A stretch of DNA of 64,000 bases. Origin: Lasioglossum baleicum (Eukaryota; Arthropoda; Insecta; Hymenoptera; Halictidae). The notes under the pieces are model-generated. The model ran no database searches. It was given only the letters and a program-made list of their open reading frames with translations, and was not told where the DNA came from. Position numbers and translations under genes: made by a program. The DNA lies in the NCBI RefSeq assembly GCF_051020765.1, contig NC_134935.1, positions 17,113,579 to 17,177,578 of the forward strand. Direction: 5' to 3'. Below, piece by piece: positions 1-11,596 of this stretch. Position 1 is the stretch's first letter. Every line of letters starts with the position of its first letter.

Positions 1-220
1 ATTTCGAGCCTCGGCACAAAGCGTTGGAGAACAGTGACTGTTGGCGCACGATGGATCAAGCACCACCGAGAGCGACTTTTGACAAGTTGGATCGAGCAAT
101 TGGTATAATGCTTGACACGAGGGTGGTCCGTAGAGGTGGAAAGCAGTATTGTTGGTCGCATGCATAATCCGATTTGATTCTCGGGGTGCGCGCAAAAGGG
201 AGCGGCGCGCGATCGGGGTC

Positions 221-312
221 GCAAACGAACGAACGAACGAGTGAACGAGTGAACGAGGGAACGAACGAATGGAGAAACGGATGGGAGAGGAAGGAAGGAA
301 GGAAGGAAGGAA
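221..312 (+). repeat. ACGA and AAGG tetranucleotide microsatellites
   Basis: (ACGA)n with GTGA variants to about 270, then (GGAA)n at 291-312. Open frames across them are low-complexity shadows. Confidence 0.9.
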
Positions 313-582
313 CGGAAAAAGCAAGAGAAAAAAATTGGCACGTTAATGACGAAGAGAATGGCTCGTTTGGGGCGAGAAAAAGGGTACGAGGCGGAGGTTA
401 CGCCGAGCGGAAGGAAAGTAAAGTTACCGAGGGGCGTACGCCTTTCGTTATATATGGAACGCCGAGAAAAGTGGGTCGTTTGCAGCGCCGCTTATCGTTC
501 GGAGTTAGTGGCTTGGAAACGGCGCAGCTTTTTTCGCCGATACCTCCTCTCTCCTCTCGCACTCTTTGTTTCTCCCTCCCCC

Positions 583-614
<32 letters not shown>

Positions 615-2199
615 AGAACGATCACCGTTTCGTTACTTCAATTATGTTGAACGGCGCGAGACATTGGTCAGTAGCTCTCGACGCAGAGTGGCCCAGAATC
701 GCAAACAGCTGTGTCAAAATTCATTTCTCTGTTAATTACACATTATTACGGATTTTATGCATTTAAGATTGAAAAATCATTGCCCTATTATTTTAAGGGT
801 GGCAGTGCCTTTTTATTTATTCTCTTTTCACAATGGAAGCAAAACAATTTTGTTCCATACACTATTAATGGCTTATTTCCTAGAATTCTTAATTGAAAGA
901 TTATATTCACTCGGATGTAGAACGCGGCATTAACGCCCGAGACGGGAATAAAACCGACCGACATGCTATTTCAAGAGATTTGATCTTGACTATTACTTAT
1001 TTACCGAATCAGATATAATTCTGTATCCTTTTCGGTGCATGTAAAGCGAGTATTCGCTCGCAGACCCGGTTTTAACGAATTTCGCGACAGGAAAAATTTT
1101 GCGAATGAATTCCACCTGTTTTATAGAGACGGCCCACTGTGCGACGGATTCGTCAGGTTTCTACCGAGGGTCCCAGAGAAAACAGGACGGTTCGCTCCCG
1201 GTGCTTTATAAAATGGATTAACGCTAGCCGGTTTTCACGAGCGGAACACGGAGGTCATCGCTATTACGAAAGTTTGCTTGGAAAATAACGAGCAGCCCTG
1301 GAACAATGGCAGCGGGAATATATGCGCTCATTACATAAACCTGCGGCAGGAGTTTACGGCTGGCAATTAGCGGGCTCCGCCGCGTATCCGAGAGATCGGT
1401 TATCGGGCATTCTTCGCGGTCGCCGCGATTTCCCCTCGATCGCCGATATACATATTCGTAGACTAGAACACACAAGCCTCTACAACCTTTCCAACAGGCT
1501 TTTTTGTTCTCCACTGCTCCACCATCATCGAAAGGACGCTCTTAATTAAGCCTAACTGTTGCGTCCGAGAAGCCGCAGCCGCGGATACGCGAACTTTTTA
1601 ATGCACGTCAGTCGTAAAAGTCTTTATTACCCTGGAGTGGGAATATTTTTCAAATATCCCGGCTTCGCGCGGTTTATGAATGTTAATTACCGGGAGAGCT
1701 AGCATTCGTGCGGAAATACGGTGGCTTCTTACCGATATTCAAATGAAAATATCTGCTAAACTATTCGCTTTCCAATGTTGCGTATCTACTAATTGAAAAT
1801 GCGATCCCATTTAATCTGTATACAATGAATCACAGTGATGCTTGGTCAGTTTTAAACATCACATACGATTTCCGTATTCTAATTCCCACAACTTTTTATG
1901 TGGGAATTACAGTGTTCCCGTGATTGATGTGATTTTTGGGTATGCGGATGATGTGACTTTTTTATCCCCACTACTAGGGGATTCCCCCTTGGGCAGTAGA
2001 TGGCACTACGAAGAAATTAAGGTAATAGGGTGTTTAAATTGGAGTTTTATGATACCCAGTTGTTTACCCAGGATCGTCGTTTACACCTGGAAAAGTTATC
2101 CAAGAAATCTATGTTTGGCACACGTAAAAAGACGTAGTACCATTTCGTTTCGTGAGACTTCATGCCTCCGAGGTTCTCACAACACAATCGCGGGAACAC
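313..2199. other. Gene-free stretch
   Basis: Apart from the CT run, I see no gene or repeat. The region is AT-leaning beyond 700. The frame at 1842-2213 is discussed under rejected items. Confidence 0.6.
589..614 (+). repeat. (CT)n microsatellite
   Basis: An uninterrupted CT run at the end of a pyrimidine-rich stretch beginning near 540. Confidence 0.95.
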
Positions 2200-2232
2200 T
2201 GTATCTACATTGATCTTAAAATCCGCAGTCTA
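2200..2232 (-). mobile_element. hAT-like MITE terminus (solo end)
   Basis: The word AAAATCCGCAGTCTA ends at 2232 and is followed by GTGGTAAT. No matching opposite end is visible upstream. Confidence 0.4.
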
Positions 2233-4734
2233 GTGGTAATTAATGAATGAACTTGAACCAGCTTCGAGACCAACATATTATATTATCATGTAGATCAACG
2301 AATTCGTCGTGAAACCAGCTACGAACCTACCTGAATAAAAGCATAGAATTCAACATAAAAGAAATGTTGGTGTTAGCTAACAATACTTCAATCCCTTGAT
2401 AACATTCTATTTTTCTGTCATCGATTCAGCCATTGAAACACAGATACAAAATAGACATCGATTTCGAGAACCATGAAACAAATCATAGAGCAAGGATTGA
2501 ATAGCGACCTAATATTTTAAGAAAAGTTTCAGTGGTTCGCCGGAGGAAAAACTACGGGTTCGGCTAGAGCAAACACGCGGGGACACGGTTTCTGTCTATT
2601 AATTCCGCGTCGGGTGCCGTGTCCATCTCCCTCCCTCTGCGAACTATCGGTTATTTTGCCCGGTGATCCGGTTTTTCGCGAGCTCTTTTTGCAGGTTACA
2701 TTTTCGTTTAATTTGCGGCCGACCGGGGGAGAGAACCGTCAAAGGGAGAACGTCAAAGGTCGGCCACGGTTGTTTTTAGCCAGAAATATGGATCGGCCGA
2801 AGAATAGCTCTCTCGGCGGATCGATCGTTTTGATACACAGTCCCCCCCCCCCGCACTCTCGCTCGCTCGCTCGCTCCTCTCGCGATTAAATGAAATTCGT
2901 TCGTCGAGGTCTAACGGCGAGAGGGGAGCATGAATTATGAATGCCTAGCGGATCCGTACCGAGGATTCAATGAACGAAGGATTTTCGAGAGCCACGCGAT
3001 ACCTTCGGGCTTCTTTTCACTAATTTCCTCTCGATCCAGGCGCGCCGCTCTCTATCGTTTCGATCACGCTTAATAATTGAACGCGCATAACCGGGACATG
3101 GTGCTTCTGCTCTCTAGGACGCCAGTCATGAAATCATTATCGAGTTCCTTTTCATTATTGCGGCTTCCTCATACGCTGAAAAATGTACCAGGAATTTTTT
3201 CCTCGTTTTTTTAATCGAGAGCTAACGATACACGTACCTATACGCTCTCGAGAATGCGTTCGGTAAACTTCGGGGATAGTATAACAATTTTTCTGCGCGA
3301 AAATAGCATTTTTTCCGGAGTTGCGATTATTTGATCTCTCGACTGTGCGGGTCGATTTTTAAAATAGGTCACGTGCGGGTTTTGTTAACGTTTTACACTG
3401 GTCACACTTCGATTTTTCTTTGCTTTTATATATTTTAGTATTCCTGAAAATTTTGATGTAAACAGGCGATTCTACTCGTGATACCCAGCTTGATTTCACA
3501 AATACAGTACTGAAGCGTACTGTTTCTATAAATAATTGGTTTGCAGATTTTCCGTATTTATAATAACAACAATACCGGTGAAGTGTAAACCAGTAACAGC
3601 ATTAATGGTTTTGAAAATGTGACAATATTATTTTCAATTTATTTAAAAATCAATGGGTCAAGTCAATTTTCATTAACTCTGTTCGAAAGCAATGCTGAAA
3701 ATGTTTGTTCCGTGTTAAAGGTCGCTGGTTTATTCACAACATTTTTAGCGCAATACTGCACGGTTAACGTTGAACGGATAAGTACCAGCAATTACTAAAC
3801 GACGAATGAAATTTCATTGATCTAATTATCCGCGCTGTGCGTACGTTTATTGCGAAATTAATCATTGCAATTTGAAACGGAACAGCGGAGAATATTTTTA
3901 AATAGCTGCGAGGCGCAATATTTCACTCTTCCGAGGCAATAGATAATTCTTTTTTTAACACGAGACTAATCGATACATCAAATTCAAACGCGTCGTGTCT
4001 CTATTTATTAACCTTTGTGGAATATAAAAACAATTTTTACATCCGAAAATAGCGATATTAATCGAAAGCTAGGATTGTCCAACAATAACGCTGTACCAGA
4101 AATATACGATGGTTCACAAAAGCGTTTCTAGTTTCTACACAGGGATAAAATTAAATTTTATCGATTTTCGAGCCCTTGTATGGGTAACCAAAACATATAA
4201 ATAAGTTTGTCGCTGTAATATTTAAACATTTTTACACAAATATTTCTTTCAGCCCGTGTTAAAAAAAAAAAAAACGCATCCATATATAAATCGACACGCC
4301 CGCACAGACATTAATAATATTTCGCAATATTGTTGCCACCGAAAATAAAATTTCGAGTCATCGTATATGATATTACGGCGACTGTGAACCTAACTTTGAT
4401 TTTTGTGCGGAAGAATACTCGATTAGGTTAATTACAAAATATTACCGACACATAGATATTTATTACTTTTCTTAATAATTTTAATGAGCCAAAAATACTA
4501 CAAGTACCGAATTGATTGAAAATTGAGTATCGACAAGATACACTAAATTACGATCAATCATTTAAAAGAACGTTGCATATAATTGGCTTCTATTTAATAA
4601 CAGTTGCAAGTATTTGTAGTGATTCGCAATTATACCGATTCCGTTCAATTACGAATACGGACGCATATATGTTGCAACCAAATATGTACAACTGCTACTA
4701 ATATGCCAAATTTCATTATTCTTTGTATTATAAT
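2233..4734. other. Gene-free stretch
   Basis: CpG-rich to about 3100, then strongly AT-rich (3400-4730) with an A run at 4261-4274. No splice-bounded open frame and no recognisable transposon ends. Confidence 0.6.
2841..2882 (+). repeat. Poly-C and (CTCG)n tract
   Basis: About 13 consecutive C, then GCTCGCTCGCTCGCTC. Confidence 0.9.
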
Positions 4735-4916
4735 TAGACTGCGGATTTCATGGATTTATGACGAAAATAGATACGTACAATTTAAAACAGTGGAGGTATT
4801 AAAAAGATTTAAGGCCACCAGTGTATTAGTTTCACCTTAATAAGATAATTGAAAGAAGAATGACATTTTTATTTGACTCCTGTGTCTTGCAATCAATGCA
4901 AACATTTTTTATTTTA
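4735..4916 (+). mobile_element. hAT-like MITE, right end lost
   Basis: Intact left TIR TAGACTGCGGATTTCATGGA and a full interior matching the 50440 copy (GCAATCAATGCAAACA near the right). The final GCATAAAGATCCGCAGTCTA is replaced by AT-rich sequence. Confidence 0.8.
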
Positions 4917-5767
4917 ATTTAAAAATTATTTAAAAAATGCATTGACCTCGACAAGAAAAACTACTCGCAAGAAAAACGCTGGGCAAAAATTTAAAAATAA
5001 ACATTTGCTGCTTAATGGCTGAGGAGATGTAGCTCCTGACACTATTTAAATCGACAGCTCACAATTTTGATAAAGTGGGCGATTTCATACCGTTTAGGGG
5101 ATCACAGGCGATCAAGTTAGCAGAAGCGGGCTGCTTTCGAAGGCAGCGGGGGTGGAAATTATTGCAAAGGGGAAATTCGGGGGGTTCGGCTTGAAAAGGG
5201 GGAGCTTTTCACGAATTTTGCCGGTCGCTTAATTTCACCGAGGTTTCCCGGACGCGGACCCTTCGAGCCCTCGAGTAGTTTAGGGATCTCTCTTTCACCG
5301 GGATATCCCTGAAGGGTATCTCGCCTGGATAGAGTAGCGCAGCAGCGCTTTATTTATTTTGCCAACATTTTATCCGTTTGCCAGGGGGGTTGGAACAGCA
5401 ATTCAGGAGAGGCCCGATTTCGAATTGGGGCGAAACCGTGGCCCTTCGTTCGACGAATTGGCCCCCGGTTCTCGGCAACACGATTCCACCCTAAACCATT
5501 CCCTCCACTTATCCTTCTTCCGGCCAATCGAACGTTAACCGTATTCTTTCGAAATTCTTTATTTTTCTTACGTCCCGGCGAGCGTATCTCCCGAAGCAAA
5601 TCTGGCTGGCATAGTCGGGCAAAGCCGCGCTGACGTCCAATTGTTTGGAAAACAGAAACGAACAACCCGATGAAACATGCCGGAACGACTCCGGCCGCGA
5701 CAATAGCGACGATCGATTTCCTCTTCAACCGCTGCTCCTTCTTTTTCAGTCTTTCTCTGCTTATTAG

Positions 5768-5880
5768 GTGTACGCAAAAATCTTTTATTCCCGAATAAAA
5801 TTGTTTTATGATTTTTATGTTATTTTAATAGCGACGTGTACGCAAAAATCATTCATTCCCGAATAAAATTATTTTATATT
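5768..5880 (+). repeat. Tandem duplication, 68-bp period
   Basis: GTGTACGCAAAAATC at 5768 and 5836, and ATTCCCGAATAAAATT at 5787 and 5855, give one and two-thirds units. Confidence 0.8.
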
Positions 5881-5939
5881 CAAATATTACGCCATCGTTT
5901 TATATACTTTTGGACACTTGATACCAACTTGATAACAAC

Positions 5940-6092
5940 TAGATAGCGGATTTTATGCATTTCTGACAATATTGGGTAGGTGCTATTAAAAATATCAATT
6001 TCTTTTTCGGCTTATTAAAATTATTATAGTATGGAGGACATTTACTTAAACTTTACTTTATATTTGACTTCTATATCCAATGCGAGACATTG
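5940..6092 (+). mobile_element. hAT-like MITE, degraded, right end not visible
   Basis: It starts TAGATAGCGGATTTTATGCA followed by TTTCTGACAATATTGGGTAG. Similarity fades near ATATCCAATGCGAGACATTG, where the right half of the family should lie. Confidence 0.6.
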
Positions 6093-6209
6093 TGACTAAG
6101 CGTGGCATAGTGAGCAGACAAGTCTTAATCTGGCGACTCCGGTCTAACGCGTTAGAAAAACAGAGGACGTCAATAAGCGTGTGCGGATCACAATGCGGAA
6201 AACTCGCAA

Positions 6210-6300
6210 CAGTATAAAATCACGAGGATCACCTCTGCACGGAAAGTGTTTTCGTCGTTCGACGCAGAGCTTGAGAATTCTGTCACAATAAAAATCATCG
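6210..6300 (+). promoter_or_regulatory. Possible TATA core promoter
   Basis: AGTATAAAATC at about 6211 lies about 30 bp before GGAAAGTGTTTTCG in a GC-balanced stretch. A downstream GCAGTCGGTAGTCGGCAGTC (about 6578) resembles insect 5' leader sequence with initiator-like CAGT. No gene follows that I can recognise, so this is tentative. Confidence 0.2.
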
Positions 6301-6374
6301 ATTTATTCCATCATGCTTTAAAGCAGCTCGAGCGCCGGCATAAATTGCCGGCGTCGATATCCGTCGTGTTGAAA

Positions 6375-6459
6375 TGAGAGAAGCGAAGTAAGAAAAGGAG
6401 GAAAAAGGAGTAAAAAGAGAAGGCGGGGCGGGAGAAGAAAGTAAATAGGAGTCGAGAGG
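6375..6459 (+). repeat. Purine-rich tract
   Basis: About 85 bases almost entirely A and G (GAAAAAGGAG, GGCGGGGCGGGAGAAG). No regular unit. Confidence 0.7.
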
Positions 6460-7360
6460 GTTAACCGCGTGACGCGTAACAGCTGACCCTAGCAGAAAGC
6501 TGAAGCGGAAGGTGGAACAGAAGGCAGAGGTTTTCGCTGGTACTCGAGTCTGACAGCGGTCGATACTCGCGCTTTCGCAGTCGGTAGTCGGCAGTCGGTG
6601 TCCGAGCCATCGACGGCTGTTTTGGCATCGATGGTCTCCCTCTCGGCTCTCGTCGCGAAAAGAACGGAACCGCTGCTGGCCGGATTAAAACGAGAAGGGC
6701 AATCGCTTTTTCCTGGCTGGAACGTCGATGCCCGTCGATGCCCGTCGATGCTTCAAACTAATAGCGACCGACGTAGGATACGTGTCCGCGTATCGACAGG
6801 CAGCTTGTTATCGGCTTCCCTCGCCGACGGGAAAAAGGAAATTGGTATTTACGCGGGAACGGGTCCGAACCGAGCGCGCGCGCGCGCCCGCGCGATCTAT
6901 GAAATCGAGGATTTTTTCTGTGATTTTTTTTTGTAACCCCGTTGTCTCTCTTTTTTTCAATCGGCCGGATAGGTCGGCCAGATCGCGATCCAACGTTTAT
7001 CGCACAGGTGATTAAAGGTATAATACGAGCCGAGCGGACGCGGACGATGTAAAAACGCCGAGCGAAACTCGAAACACTCGATTGTCCCTCTGGCTCGACG
7101 CATCGATACCTCGAACCCCCATCCCGCTGGATCTTCGTGACTTTCAACCGACAGGGGCGACATTATCTGCAGTAACAGCGCTCTGATTGGTCCGTGTTTT
7201 TCGTCAACGCTGAGCACATTTTCGCAAAGGAAAAAGTCACTTCAAACGATCTTAGGAGTCACCCTTTTCAACGGAGCACAACATCGTGGGACACTCTGTA
7301 TAGCGATGACGATTATATCCGTCACAACCACTTTTAACACGTCCACTGCTGTAAGTTGTA

Positions 7361-7879
7361 CAGGGTGTACAAAAAGTTATGGTCATCCGTCCAAGGGGTG
7401 AATCTACACCTCTGGATCGGTGGAGATTTGTAAGAGAAACTTACAAATTTTTGTTTTTACATCAATACCTTCTAGAGAGAACCTGCGGTTCTGCTCGGTC
7501 CCTTTAAATTTCGTTTGTCTCGAGGCACGCACACGATTATGTTCTGTTTCATCGACACGGTCGGATGGACTGTAGGCTTTTGTCTACACGTATAACTCCA
7601 CACAATCAAATTTTGCAAGGGCTTTAACAGCTTATATCTCAATAACTATTGAAATATATTACAATATATTACAATCAATTACATTGAGATACATACACAA
7701 TCAAATTGAAAGAATTACGATCGATAAAAATCCTTCCTTCCTTCAATAACTATTTGTTTGCGACGTGTGGCTTCTTTCAAACATTTTCTCTTCTGGATGA
7801 GTGGAAGGTGTTGATGTAAAAAACAATTTTCTTTGTTATAACCCCTACGACGGATGACCATTACTTTTTATACACCCTG
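7361..7879. mobile_element. 519-bp TA-flanked MITE with CAGGGTGT TIRs
   Basis: The left end CAGGGTGTACAAAAAGT continues with TATGGTCATCCGTC. The right end is its inverted counterpart with few mismatches, giving TIRs of about 31 bp. TA flanks both ends (7359-7360, 7880-7881), which points to the Tc1/mariner superfamily. No transposase frame is present. Confidence 0.8.
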
Positions 7880-8835
7880 TACATTTTTCTCATGAAGTCT
7901 ATTCATCGGTGCTCAGCGATTTTCGTCCACTAGAAATAACCGTTGAGATGTTTCATCGAGTTAAAGATCATCACCGTGATTGTCATTAGATAAAACTCCG
8001 GCTGTATACAGGCGGCACATAAAATATGCATTTTCTTGTGGAAACGGGAGATTTAGGAAGAGCGAGCCGCAGATATATATATAGAGACGACAGGCGGCGG
8101 CGGCATGTCGTATCATTTTGTCCGACACTGTATGCATCGCGTCGAAACGGCCGGTGACACCGATCGCGCGGAACAAATGCGCAAATATTGTCGCGTTTCG
8201 TAAATCGCAAAAACAACGGCGCTCGTCAAGCGGGGGGATTTATGCATGGTGGTGGTTCCGTCGCAGTGACCAACCGTCGCGTCCCGTCGCGTCGTCCCTG
8301 CGTGATCCCCGGTTACCAACCCTTTCCATCCTGTTTCCGCCGTATCCGGTTCCGGTCTCGCGTAGATGCACATGTGCATCTGTGATCCTTCTCTTCCCCA
8401 CCCTCTCTCTCATCCTCTCTCTGTCTCACCCCCGGCAATTCCGCTCGTTTCGATCGTTTCGTTTCCTACCGCCAGCTCGTTGATTCCGCGCGGACAGGAG
8501 ACGTAGGAAGCGGGCATTTCGCGCCGATAAAACAAGCACGGACCTTTATCCTCTAATCATCGATATGCACCCCTCCTATCACCTTGCCGCTGAACCTGCG
8601 CAATCTCCAATCCACGAATCTGCGAGATACAACAGTGAAATGTGCTCGTTCAATTTCATACATTTTTGGCTCTTTCATCCCTTGCCGTATCAGTTTCTTT
8701 ACAGTTACAGTGATTAAAACGTCTTTGTTCCCAAAAATGTCGTAGAAGAGAAAAGGAAATTTATATTTTTTGTATGGCTATACATTAATTTCAATACTTA
8801 AATGTTGATTACACACGAATCAAATAGGTAATTAT

Positions 8836-8998
8836 TAGACTGCGGATCTTTATGCATTCATAGCAAACTTGAGAAGACGAAATTGAAAATTACCGAAAAA
8901 TTTTCAGAATTGAAGATGTCAATGTATGATGTCTTCTCTATTAAAATCATTAAGGGAAGAAATAATATTCAATGTAGTTTCTGTTTCTTGCAATAATA
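8836..8998 (+). mobile_element. hAT-like MITE, right TIR missing
   Basis: Left TIR TAGACTGCGGATCTTTATGC is intact, flanked by GTAATTAT. The copy follows the family to TTTCTGTTTCTTGCAATAAT and then breaks off. Confidence 0.7.
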
Positions 8999-10394
8999 TA
9001 CGGGGGTGTGTAAGAGCATTTCCTCACTGCCCTTAAACGAAAAAAAGGTCTGATTGAGTCTGGGTTAGATCTGAATTAGGTTGGAGTGGATCTTTTAAGC
9101 AACCACATTAACGATAACTGAGTGGTACTTCCAAAACCTCTATTTCATTATCAGTTCTAAAAGGTTCGCTCGTTATATAGTTTCTTTTCTCCGATCCCCT
9201 CAACATGTTTACAAAAAACAGTAAAAAGACCAAGCTTACGCAAACGTTGCCGCGAAACGTTCACAAATACGAAAAATTCAATCCAGTAGTAGCAAAAGGT
9301 TCTTCAAAATGTGTAGCTGTGTAGCTGTGTAACATATTTAAATTCCATCAAAATCGGAGAGGAGTGCCTCTTTGTAATTAATTAACAAAGTTAATTTCAT
9401 TTAAAAAGAAAGGCGTAACATTCATATTTTATTAGACTTTGTTTAAAATCTTCATCACGAGTGTGACTCGTTAAATGCGGCAAGGGGTTAAAGCCTGGAT
9501 CCACGTTGACCTTGGGTATCAAAATTGATTCATTCAATTTTGTGGCAGCTGAAGTAAATTTGCTGTTGCGTTGGGGATAACTAAAAGGCGAATACCTCTA
9601 CAAAAAGTATCCTTAAAAATTTATTTTTAGAATTGTAAACGGTCCTGAACATTGTCAATTTTCTACAACTATCTATGCCTTTTCGGAAATGTTCAGTGGC
9701 CGCTTGAACGGCTAGTTACCGAATGGTAAGTCTTTTCAGGTTCCTTTCAGGTTCGATACCCGAGGTAAGCGGTTATCGAGCGCGGCCTTGTTTCCCGCGC
9801 TTTCGTGAGCGAAGGAGGATCGATCTGGCGCTCGAATAACAGTGGGATGAAATTTTCAGCGGACAGCTTCGTCTTTCGGAACACGTTCGGGTCGAAGACG
9901 GATTCCCGGGCCGATAAATTCGTCCGGCGGAACGAGACGCGTCCTCGCCGTAACGCGTCCTGTTTTATCAATCATTTCACTCGGCCTGGGAGAGCTCGCT
10001 GGCGATGGAATTGAGTATCTTGCAAGCATTATCTGGAGTAATAAGCTCTTTCGCATTTCTTGGTCATAATTTGCCTAATCAATATATGCTCCATTTTGTT
10101 CTGTGATCTCTTCTCTTCATGATGTGATCCCTCCTGTTTTTTGTATCCTTTTATTAAATGACTAACTTACGTATTTACTGTTGTCTGATTTAAGATATTC
10201 AGTGGGAGCAATTTAAAATCGTAGCACGATTTATTAAGAGATTGGGATATTTTTGAACTTTTTTCCTGTATGGCTTAAAATAATCTTCTTACGAATTCAA
10301 GGTCTATAGACACACTGCCAACCAATTAAGATAACATAGGCGTGCGAATGAATTTATAGTCGTTTCCTCGTGATTCTGCAAATGACTTGCAAAC
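8999..10394. other. Gene-free stretch
   Basis: No feature supported. A CpG-rich island-like patch lies at 9730-10010. Confidence 0.5.
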
Positions 10395-10504
10395 ATACAT
10401 ATGTGCTAATCAAACTATCGATAAGAAAGATAAATTTGCATTTAGATTCTGTCGCCTGCAATCGATGCTTAAAAATTTTATTTTGCATGAATATCCGCAG
10501 TCTA
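10395..10504 (+). mobile_element. hAT-like MITE, right half only
   Basis: It ends with ATTTTGCATGAATATCCGCAGTCTA-type sequence, preceded by the family's CTGCAATCGATGC block. No left TIR can be identified. A second worn copy follows immediately. Confidence 0.6.
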
Positions 10505-10510
10505 GTTATT

Positions 10511-10653
10511 CGTATACTATTTTATGCATGCATGACAAAATTGGGTAGGTGCATTTGAAAACAGCAAAACATTAAAATTATGAATGAAGAACATAATGTA
10601 CTTAGCTCTTGCATTGGACGCAGATAATTCTTATTTTGCATAAAAATCTGCAG
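10511..10653 (+). mobile_element. hAT-like MITE, worn copy directly after another
   Basis: It opens with CTATTTTATGCATGCATGAC and ATTGGGTAGGTGCA, matching family left ends such as 5940 and 46352, and ends TTTTGCATAAAAATCTGCAG. Both TIRs are mutated. Confidence 0.55.
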
Positions 10654-11251
10654 GTGATACCTGCACGCTTCCGCGAATAAAATAGGTGTGAAACGCATAA
10701 ATTTAGAGGTGTGTTGAACGCAACGAAACAGTTTTTTGCGAAATCTGTGGCAGGTGTACGGTCTCTTTTGTTGCTTATCTCGGTAACAAACATATTGAAC
10801 TTGATCCCATCCCTCGCAGGAACGATCGATACGGTCTCGCGGTCGAGTTAACTCGCCGAACGTAGGCGAGCGGAGAGCCCGAGAGAGCGTTGAATAACGA
10901 GCGAGATCGCGGGAAGAATGGCCCGATCCGATGGAATCGTTTAAAGTTAATTAATGATACCGGAGCATCGAGGTTGCATCGAGCAATAAAGCGTCTTGCA
11001 CGAACGAGCAGCACAATGGAGGCATAATGGAAGGCGATCGACAAAAGGCGAGCCGAGCAGAGCCGAGCCCGGTTTATGATCGTTCCATAGACCGGGCCTG
11101 TCCGCGCGTGTGTCCATTTACATTAAGGCTCCTTACAAAGTACTTACAACGAACACCGAAACCCCGCCTCTCCTCTCCACAATGTTTTCTTGCAAAACAC
11201 TGTCCTACCAAATTTCCCTTCACTCCGGACTACCGAAGAACTGCGCAACTT

Positions 11252-11596
11252 GACAAGGCTCTATTCATTTAGATTTTCTGCAATTTTAATTACAATGTGT
11301 GCTTGGATAAAGAAATTTATCAAATCAATTTCCATGTAAGCAACTTCGCAATTTCAATACTTGTAAGACGTTTAGTGTTATGGTTAAAATAATTGCAGAA
11401 TAAAGAATCGCGGACAGTATATTATTGTATTGGGTTGGCAAATAAGTTCGTTCGGTTTTATAGAGTGGAATAAATCATAAAAAACCGAACGAACTTATTT
11501 GCCGACCCAATACAATAATATACTGTCCGCGATACTTTATTCTGCAATTATATTGTAATTAAAGTTGCATAAAATCTAAATGAATAGAGCCTTGTC
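11252..11596. repeat. Large interrupted palindrome (fold-back) centred on a mariner-type MITE
   Basis: Outer arms 11252-11295 and 11553-11596 are inverted copies, both containing the 16-base word GACAAGGCTCTATTCA or its complement. Inner arms about 11391-11460 and 11482-11552 are near-perfect inverted copies with only a few mismatches. On the right the outer and inner arms are contiguous. On the left about 95 bp of unrelated sequence (11296-11390) separates them. The loop is only about 20 bp. The structure could extrude as a hairpin with roughly 110 paired bases. Confidence 0.85.
11430..11510. mobile_element. 81-bp mariner-type MITE (two TIRs and a 21-bp spacer)
   Basis: TTGGGTTGGCAAATAAGTTC opens the element and its complement closes it. 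Both ends are bordered by TA (11428-11429, 11511-11512). The TIR style (TTGGGTTGG..., ...AAGTTCG) is that of insect mariners. Each TIR is about 30 bp and only about 21 bp lie between them, so no coding content remains. It occupies the dyad axis of the larger palindrome. Confidence 0.75.

Noticed and set aside
174..735. Overlapping frames of 129-158 codons on both strands
   Set aside because: They are translations of ACGA, AAGG and CT microsatellites.
1842..2213. Frame containing GYADDVTFLSP, which resembles the YADD box of reverse transcriptases
   Set aside because: No other reverse-transcriptase motif lies before or after it in any frame, and the rest of the frame has no LINE-like character. 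A four-residue match alone is chance.
4261..4274. Run of 14 A considered as a retroposon tail
   Set aside because: No SINE promoter boxes, no target duplication and no coding remnant upstream.
6722..6752. Three copies of GTCGATGCCC, considered as a CRISPR-like array
   Set aside because: Direct 10-bp tandem copies without spacers in a eukaryotic genome: a minisatellite.
9745..9770. GGTTCGATACC, similar to a tRNA B box
   Set aside because: The T-arm stem does not pair and there is no A box or acceptor stem at the right distance.
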